From JADLBR01 sp964651705 (GTDB lineage Bacteria; Verrucomicrobiota; Verrucomicrobiia; JADLBR01): 64,000 nucleotides of DNA. A program made the position numbers and the translations under genes. Every line of letters begins with the position of its first letter. Within the stretch, counting starts at the first letter, position 1. Shown piece after piece: positions 59,558 to 64,000 of the stretch. Below the pieces are notes generated by a model. The model was not told where the DNA came from. It ran no database searches and saw only the letters and a program-made list of their open reading frames with translations. Location of the stretch: the NCBI GenBank assembly GCA_964651705.1, contig CAZYWZ010000019.1, forward strand, positions 1-64,000. The letters are read 5' to 3'.

Positions 59558-60739
59558 ATGACCGCGCAACAGACAGGCGGTCTCGTGGCCCGTCATGTCC
59601 AGACCATCCCACGGTCCGGCATCCGGGACTTCTTCGAGATCGTGCAGGGGATGCGGGATGTCATCTCCCTGGGAATAGGCGAACCGGATTTCGTCACGCC
59701 GTGGCGGATCCGCGAGGCGGCCATCTATTCCCTCGAAAAGGGCCGCACCGGTTATACCTCCAACCTCGGACTGCCGCGCCTGCGGCGCTCGATCTCCAAA
59801 TACGTGGAGCGCTGGTTTGGCGTCCCCTACAGCCCCGAGAACGAGATCCTCGTCACCGTCGGCGTGTCCGAGGCCCTCGACATCGCGCTCCGGGCCGTCA
59901 TCAACCCGGGGGACGAAATCCTGTTCCACGAGCCCTGCTACGTCTCCTATTCCCCCAGCGTCACCCTGGCCCATGGCGTGCCCGTGCCAGTCCGGACCTC
60001 CGCGGCCGATGGCTTCGCGCTCCGGGCCAAGGCCATCGCCCCGCACATCACCCCCGCCTCCCGCGCCCTCGTCCTCAACTTTCCCACGAACCCCACCGGC
60101 GCCGTCCTCGAGCGCGCGGAACTCGAGCGCATCGCCGCGCTCTGCATCCAACACGACCTCGTGGTCATCAGCGACGAGGTCTACGCCGAACTCACCTTCC
60201 CCGGCCACGACCACGTCTCCATCGCCAGCATACCCGGCATGCGCGAGCGCACCATCTTCCTCCACGGCTGCTCCAAGGCTTTCGCGATGACGGGCTTCCG
60301 GCTGGGCTTCGCCTGCGCCCCACCGGAACTCACCGAGGCCATGATGCGCGTCCACCAGTACGCCATGCTCTGCGCCTCGATCATCGCCCAGGAGGCCGCC
60401 ATCGAGGCCCTGGATAATTGCCACGACGAGATGCTCCGCATGCGCGAAAATTACCTCGAGCGCAGAAATTTCGTCGTCGCCGCCTTCCGCCAGATGGGCC
60501 TCCCCTGCGTCGAGCCCCGCGGCACCTTCTACGCATTCCCGGATATCTCGCCCACCGGCCTCACCTCCCGCGAGTTCGCCATCCGTTTCCTCGATGAGGA
60601 GCGCGTCGCCATGGTGCCCGGCGACGCCTTCGGCCCAGGCGGCGCGGGCCACGTCCGGTGCAGTTGCGCCACCGCCATGGACCTCATCGTGATCGCCATG
60701 GAACGCCTCGCCCGATTCGTCGGACGCCTCGCACCCTGA
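59558..60739 (+). CDS. Pyridoxal-phosphate aminotransferase, class I/II
   Basis: 393 residues from ATG 59558. Fold type I motifs: ISLGIGEPDFVTPW, FPTNPTGAV, SDEVYAELTF and the PLP lysine Lys240 in HGCSKAFAMTGFRLG. C-terminal arginine region at AGHVRCSCA. It resembles aspartate or PatA-type aminotransferases; the amino acid substrate is not clear from sequence. Cytosolic. Starts 54 bp after the dead HtrA-like gene and has no obvious link to it. Confidence 0.9.
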   Translation: MTAQQTGGLVARHVQTIPRSGIRDFFEIVQGMRDVISLGIGEPDFVTPWRIREAAIYSLEKGRTGYTSNLGLPRLRRSISKYVERWFGVPYSPENEILVTVGVSEALDIALRAVINPGDEILFHEPCYVSYSPSVTLAHGVPVPVRTSAADGFALRAKAIAPHITPASRALVLNFPTNPTGAVLERAELERIAALCIQHDLVVISDEVYAELTFPGHDHVSIASIPGMRERTIFLHGCSKAFAMTGFRLGFACAPPELTEAMMRVHQYAMLCASIIAQEAAIEALDNCHDEMLRMRENYLERRNFVVAAFRQMGLPCVEPRGTFYAFPDISPTGLTSREFAIRFLDEERVAMVPGDAFGPGGAGHVRCSCATAMDLIVIAMERLARFVGRLAP

Positions 60740-60754
60740 TATCTGACGTGAAAC

Positions 60755-60836
60755 TTCGCCCCCGGTGGCATCTCACGGCGACGCCCTACAATTTTTGTAG
60801 GCCGACTGTGTCAGGCGACAGCGGGAATGAAGTTCA
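60755..60836 (-). repeat. Repeat family A, copy 4 (inverted orientation)
   Basis: The reverse complement reads GTCGCCTGACACAGTCGGC, CTACAAAAATTGTAG, then GGCGTCGCCGTGAGATGCC (imperfect), then GGGGGCGAAGTTTCACGTC. The middle stem is perfect. It separates the convergent aminotransferase gene and membrane-protein gene. Confidence 0.65.
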
Positions 60837-60871
60837 CACATGACCGACGCGGCGCGGCCCGAAAAACCGGC

Positions 60872-61498
60872 CTATCGTTTCTCGCCCCGCGGCCAGACAC
60901 AGAGCCCGTAGACGATGTGGAATAACCCGAAGGTGCAGGCCATGGCATAGGCCCCGTCCACGGGACCCGCGCCATGCTGGTCGAGGCCAAGATAGAAAAC
61001 CGGCGCCGTCAGCAATCCGGCCAACAGGAAACACCACCCCAGGATCTCGATCGGCCTCGGCGCGTATTCGTCCGTGGAAAGGAGCGCCAGGCCATAGAAC
61101 ACCATCCAGTAGAACACCACCGGCGCGATCTGGTAGACCATCAGCCAGTGCCAGAATGTGATGCTCGCCCCCGCCAAAACGCTCGGGAATACCTGCCCCA
61201 GGGCGAACCGCATCCGCGAGGAAAAAAATGGTTCCCCGGACTGCCGAGATCCGCGCCACAGCCCATACCCGCCCGCCGAGAGAACCGCGCACAGGACCCC
61301 GATCCATATCAGCAGAAACACGGTCGGCGTCAGGCCCGGATACCGGTAGAAGTACCAGACCATCCCCAGCGCCACCGCGACCGTCAGGAATCCTGCCCCG
61401 AGGGCCAGCGGCGCCGAGATCGCCCGGTACACCCGAGTCCTCTCCATCAGTCCCCGCATCGTCTCCAGGCGCCCCTGCAAGCGGTCCGAAACTGCCAT
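60872..61498 (-). CDS. Six-span integral membrane protein, function unknown
   Basis: 208 residues from ATG 61498 (an ATG at 61519 is in frame but less likely). About six hydrophobic spans: LALGAGFLTVAVALGMVWYF, VFLLIWIGVLCAVLSAGGYG, VLAGASITFWHWLMVYQIA, VFYWMVFYGLALLS, ILGWCFLLAGLLTAPVFYL and AMACTFGLFHIVYGLCVW. The N-terminal ~35 residues are soluble and charged (DRLQGRLETMRGLMERTRVY). No known domain recognised. It is bounded by repeat A copies on both sides. Confidence 0.7.
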   Translation of the reverse strand: MAVSDRLQGRLETMRGLMERTRVYRAISAPLALGAGFLTVAVALGMVWYFYRYPGLTPTVFLLIWIGVLCAVLSAGGYGLWRGSRQSGEPFFSSRMRFALGQVFPSVLAGASITFWHWLMVYQIAPVVFYWMVFYGLALLSTDEYAPRPIEILGWCFLLAGLLTAPVFYLGLDQHGAGPVDGAYAMACTFGLFHIVYGLCVWPRGEKR

Positions 61499-61557
61499 GC
61501 CCCACTCTCCGCCCAACACAACCCGCGCGCAAGCCGCGTTTTGCCACGTCAGGGCTC

Positions 61558-61690
61558 GCCCGCCGCATCATTCCTTGGGGAAACTTCATTCCCGCTGCCG
61601 CCTGACACAGACGGCCTCCAAATTTTGTATGGCGTCTCTGCGACACCCCACCGGGAGGAAGTTTCAAGCCAGATTCCGTGCCCCGCGCGC
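61558..61690 (+). repeat. Repeat family A, copy 5
   Basis: CGCCGCATCATTCCTTGGGG opens the element. GCCGCCTGACACAGACGGC, CAAATTTTGTATGGCGTC with the third stem decayed, and GAAGTTTCAAGCCAG follow. The order of modules equals copies 1-3. Confidence 0.65.
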
Positions 61691-61727
61691 GGGGCACCAC
61701 CGGGGGTGAAAATTTGCCTATCGCCCG

Positions 61728-61755
61728 CCGAAGGGCGAAGGCCCTTCGCTACTAG
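61728..61755. repeat. Repeat family C, single unit
   Basis: CGCCGAAGGGCGAAGGCCCT then TCGCTAC, with self-complementary core GCGAAGGCCCTTCGC. The downstream tail GAGTTACGTCGTATTTT resembles that of the 53762 copies. Confidence 0.6.
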
Positions 61756-61775
61756 CGAGTTACGTCGTATTTTGA

Positions 61776-61911
61776 TCAAATCAGATTCCATGCCCCGCGT
61801 GCGGGGCACCGCCGGGGCGGAAAATGGTAGGCTGCGCCTTGGCGCACGCTGCCGAATCGAACGCCCGCGTGCGCCAAGTCGCAGCCTACATCGCGACCCA
61901 ATTTTCGAGTC
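61776..61911 (+). repeat. Repeat family B, copy 3
   Basis: The 63-bp hairpin lies at 61827-61889, with 21-bp arms starting GTAGGCTGCGCC and one mismatch (AAGTCGC for AAGGCGC in the right arm). The flanks equal those of copy 2. The tail ATTTTCGAGTCAGCC runs up to the stop codon of the HAD-Nudix gene. Confidence 0.8.
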
Positions 61912-62983
61912 AGCCCCGCCCGGCATCCCCTTGCAGCACCCGCTCGATCAGCACGCGCGTCGGCGTGTTGAGCGGCAACCGCGCCAGCGCCTCCCGGGGC
62001 TCAACCCACACGTGCCGCGAGGCCTCGTCGTTCAGCGTCACCTCCCCGGGCAAGGCCGAGGCCGTGTAATTCATCAGCAGGAAGTGCTCGCGCCGGAAAA
62101 ATTCCGGGCAATCGATGCAATCCTGAGTCTCCACGTAGCGGATATCCGTCAACCCGAGGCCCGTCTCCTCCGCGACCTCGCGCCGCAGGGCCTCCTCGGC
62201 GCGCTCCCCCCGCCGGATCTTCCCCCCGGGAATGCCCCAGAGGTCCGACCACTTGTGCGTCTGCACCAGCAACACCTTCCCGCCCTCCCCAAAGATCAGC
62301 GCCCCAACCGTCGCGACCGGACGCCCCTCGGGCGCCACGCCCCGCGAATGCCTCCGCAAAAACGACAGCACCCCGAACATGTCGCGAAAAAGATGGTCGG
62401 GCCCGCTGCGCTTCAACTTCTCCAACGAGTCGTAGCCCGTCAGCACCGCCGCCGACACCACCCCGGCAAAACGCGCCGTCTCCACGTCGTGCTGCATGTC
62501 GCCCACGAACAGCGTCTCCGCAGGAACCGCCCCATGCTCCCGAAGCAATTCCCCGATCACCTCCCGCTTGTCGATGGCCCCCGTGTACGCCCTCCGAAAA
62601 TATTTCGCCACCCCCAACCGCGCGGCCTGGCCCTCCCAGTGCCGCGAATGGATCGTGCTCAGCAGAAAAACCCCCATCCCCTCCCCGCACGCGTACTCCA
62701 ATACCTCCCGGGCGCCGGGCAAAAGCGGGATGTCATCCTGCAACCGCTGGAACACCGCATGATAGTGCCGGTCCAATTCCTCCAGCGTCGCCTCCGGCAG
62801 CCACTGCCGGTAGAATTCCGTGAAGGGCAGATAGAACCGCTCCCGGAATTGCCCCTCCGTCCATCGCTCCTCACCAAACGCATCGAAGATCGCATTCGTC
62901 GCCGCAAACACCGGCGGAAAATCATCCACCAAGGTCCCGGACCAGTCGAATATCACGTTGCGGATCGCCACCCCAGGACCCAT
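61910..62983 (-). CDS. HAD-family hydrolase fused to a Nudix hydrolase
   Basis: 357 residues from ATG 62983. The N-terminal HAD domain (about 8-215) has motif I VIFDWSGTLVDD (Asp13), motif II LLSTIH, Lys139 and motif IV VGDMQHD. The second motif I aspartate is replaced by Ser, as in the DWxGT-type HAD enzymes. The C-terminal Nudix domain (220-350) has the full box GKIRRGERAEEALRREVAEE plus TGL (254-276). The two activities on one chain suggest successive steps on a phosphorylated or nucleotide-linked metabolite. Cytosolic; no partner gene adjacent. Confidence 0.9.
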   Translation of the reverse strand: MGPGVAIRNVIFDWSGTLVDDFPPVFAATNAIFDAFGEERWTEGQFRERFYLPFTEFYRQWLPEATLEELDRHYHAVFQRLQDDIPLLPGAREVLEYACGEGMGVFLLSTIHSRHWEGQAARLGVAKYFRRAYTGAIDKREVIGELLREHGAVPAETLFVGDMQHDVETARFAGVVSAAVLTGYDSLEKLKRSGPDHLFRDMFGVLSFLRRHSRGVAPEGRPVATVGALIFGEGGKVLLVQTHKWSDLWGIPGGKIRRGERAEEALRREVAEETGLGLTDIRYVETQDCIDCPEFFRREHFLLMNYTASALPGEVTLNDEASRHVWVEPREALARLPLNTPTRVLIERVLQGDAGRG

Positions 62984-63101
62984 AGCACCCGCGCCGCGAG
63001 ACCGCAACCCGCCGCATCGCCCTTTGGCTGCAACGGATGGCAATCTTTGCCCTTGACCGGACACGCGAGCGGGCGGACTGTATGGCCTTGGCCGGAGGCC
63101 T

Positions 63102-63557
63102 ATGGCAGCGGCAAAGCGCAAGCGGAAGAACCGGTTCAAGGGTATCGCGCGGGTCGATCAGGCCGAGAAACGGCAGCACGGCTTCCTCGTCCGACTGCAG
63201 CGCCGCGGCCGCCGCCACAGCGCCTTCTTCTCCGACGGGGAATTCGGCGGCAAGGCGCAGGCCCTCGCCGCCGCAAGGCGCCATTACGGCCAACTGTGCC
63301 GCAGGCACCCCCCCGCCGATCGCCGCGACTTCGCCGAGCGCATGACCTCGCGCAATAGCTCGGGCCGCGTCGGCGTCTCCCTCACGCGCTCCGTCGCCAG
63401 CAACGGCAAGGCCTACGAATCCTTCTCCGCCTCTTGCTCCATCGAGAAGGGCCGCCGCATCACCAAGAAGTTCTCCATCAGCCGCCACGGGCGCAAGAAG
63501 GCCTACGAGCTCGCCTGCCGCTGGCGCGACTCCATGGTCCGGAAGATGGAGCGCTAG
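63102..63557 (+). CDS. AP2/ERF-like DNA-binding domain protein
   Basis: 151 residues, basic. The N-terminal part (GIARVDQAEKRQHGFLVRLQ) and GGKAQALAAARRHYGQL match a PVC family. The C-terminal TSRNSSGRVGVSLTRS and FSASCSIEKGRRITKKFSIS, followed by YELACRWRDSM, fit the bacterial AP2-like fold known from homing endonucleases. It may bind DNA as a regulator. GGAGG precedes the ATG by 3 bases. The stop codon is the first base-triplet of a 14-bp hairpin. It precedes leuS. Confidence 0.65.
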   Translation: MAAAKRKRKNRFKGIARVDQAEKRQHGFLVRLQRRGRRHSAFFSDGEFGGKAQALAAARRHYGQLCRRHPPADRRDFAERMTSRNSSGRVGVSLTRSVASNGKAYESFSASCSIEKGRRITKKFSISRHGRKKAYELACRWRDSMVRKMER

Positions 63558-63594
63558 CGGCCCGCCGGGCTTTACCAGGTCCGGCGGGCCGCTA
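63555..63594 (+). terminator. 14-bp perfect hairpin that starts with the stop codon
   Basis: TAGCGGCCCGCCGG (63555-63568) and CCGGCGGGCCGCTA (63581-63594) pair perfectly around a 12-base loop; the first three bases are the TAG of the AP2-like gene. No T run follows, so termination would depend on other factors. It separates that gene from leuS. Confidence 0.6.
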
Positions 63595-63652
63595 GCCCGC
63601 CTGATTTCTTCTCGGCTTGGGAGGAAGACGCGCTACGGTATTCCGCCTGATC

Positions 63653-64000
63653 ATGGAGACTAGACGCGCGTACCCTTTTTCCGAGATCGAGGCCAAGTGG
63701 CAGGGGCACTGGCTTCGCAACAAGACGTTCCGCGCCGCAGACCCCGGCGAACCCGGCAGCGAGCGGCCAAAGTTCTACGTCTTGGACATGTTCCCCTACC
63801 CCTCGGGTGCCGGCCTGCACGTCGGGCACCCGGAGGGCTATACCGCCACGGACATCATCGCCCGATACAAGCGCATGCGGGGCTTCAACGTCCTCCACCC
63901 CATGGGCTGGGACGCCTTCGGCCTCCCCACCGAACGCTACGCCATCCAGACCGGCATGCACCCACGCGAGGCCACCCGCCGCAACATCGAGACCTTCCGC
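63653..64000 (+). CDS. leuS: Leucyl-tRNA synthetase, 5' part (runs off the window)
   Basis: The reading frame from ATG 63653 is open to the window end, giving the first 116 residues. YPFSEIEAKWQGHW and KFYVLDMFPYPSGAGLHVGHPEGY, split as KFYVLDMFPYPSGAG and LHVGHPEGY, carry the class I HIGH-type motif HVGH. DIIARYKRMRGFNVLHPMGWDAFGLPTE (given as RYKRMRGFNVLHPMG and WDAFGLPTE) is the LeuRS-specific continuation. It charges tRNA-Leu. The 3' end, editing domain and KMSKS are outside the window. Confidence 0.95.
   Translation, partial: METRRAYPFSEIEAKWQGHWLRNKTFRAADPGEPGSERPKFYVLDMFPYPSGAGLHVGHPEGYTATDIIARYKRMRGFNVLHPMGWDAFGLPTERYAIQTGMHPREATRRNIETFR

Larger units (their letters stand above)
61499..61909. 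other. 411-bp gap with repeats A, C and B
   Basis: Family A copy 5 (61558-61690), family C unit (61728-61755) and family B copy 3 (61776-61911) fill the gap between two co-directional minus-strand genes. The promoter of the membrane-protein gene should lie at 61500-61555, but no good match was found. Confidence 0.5.

Noticed and set aside
58253..60652. Minus-strand open frame of about 800 codons opposite the HtrA-like and aminotransferase genes
   Set aside because: Both plus-strand proteins are well-supported families; the antisense frame is low in hydrophobic structure and has no motif.

Overview
The window is a high-GC, gene-dense bacterial chromosome segment with about 48 protein genes. 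No rRNA, tRNA, insertion sequence, prophage or CRISPR array was recognised. Gene content points to the PVC group, most likely a Verrucomicrobiota member. The indicators are DUF1080 proteins, secreted sulfatases, Tat-exported Gfo/Idh/MocA proteins, PQQ-like beta-propellers, a Ser/Thr kinase with formylglycine-enzyme-like domains, an AP2-like protein, and an anti-sigma-like protein with a PPPG motif. This placement is inference from gene families; no rRNA is present to confirm it.

Layout. 1-9.4 kb: a plus-strand set (DUF1080, beta-propeller, Gfo/Idh/MocA, FkbM methyltransferase) followed by a tight minus-strand operon (FGE-like, Gfo/Idh/MocA, sugar isomerase, sulfatase) with a divergent AraC regulator; this looks like sulfated or keto-sugar catabolism. 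10.6-12.2 kb: a NaChBac-type sodium channel and a second DUF1080 protein. 12.3-16.9 kb: a Cache histidine kinase and an NtrC-type sigma-54 activator, then a response regulator preceded by a near-consensus -24/-12 promoter. The C-terminal half of that regulator resembles hydrogenase maturation proteases (HycI/M52). 17.4-24.5 kb: a membrane-fused spermidine synthase, a DUF2868/GTPase pair, a small exported protein and an HtrA-like protease. 24.6-38.2 kb: secreted polysaccharide-degradation genes (LamG giant, HEAT/jelly-roll protein, GH43, sulfatase, GH51-like), an ArfB-like release factor, a lactate permease and a thioredoxin-like protein. 38.4-54.7 kb: mostly housekeeping (kinase-FGE fusion, rpsA, tyrS, cobalamin adenosyltransferase, M24 peptidase, dnaX-ybaB, valS), two small envelope proteins and a DUF4388-FHA protein. 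54.8-64 kb: beta-propeller, TPR protein, an ECF sigma operon with a catalytically dead HtrA-like protein, aminotransferase, membrane protein, HAD-Nudix fusion, AP2-like protein and the start of leuS.

The gaps between genes are full of dispersed, structured repeats. At least six families recur here: A, with up to three consecutive hairpins; B, a 21-bp-arm inverted repeat; C, GAAGGGC-type; D, a 20-bp hairpin with compensatory changes; E; and F, hairpins found only between convergent genes. They account for most gaps over 200 bp.

The most interesting system is the two-component circuit at 12.3-16.9 kb: kinase, sigma-54 activator, candidate upstream activator palindrome, -24/-12 promoter, and a receiver domain fused to a degenerate hydrogenase-maturation-protease fold. 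The ECF sigma operon with an HtrA-like protein that has lost all three triad residues is second.
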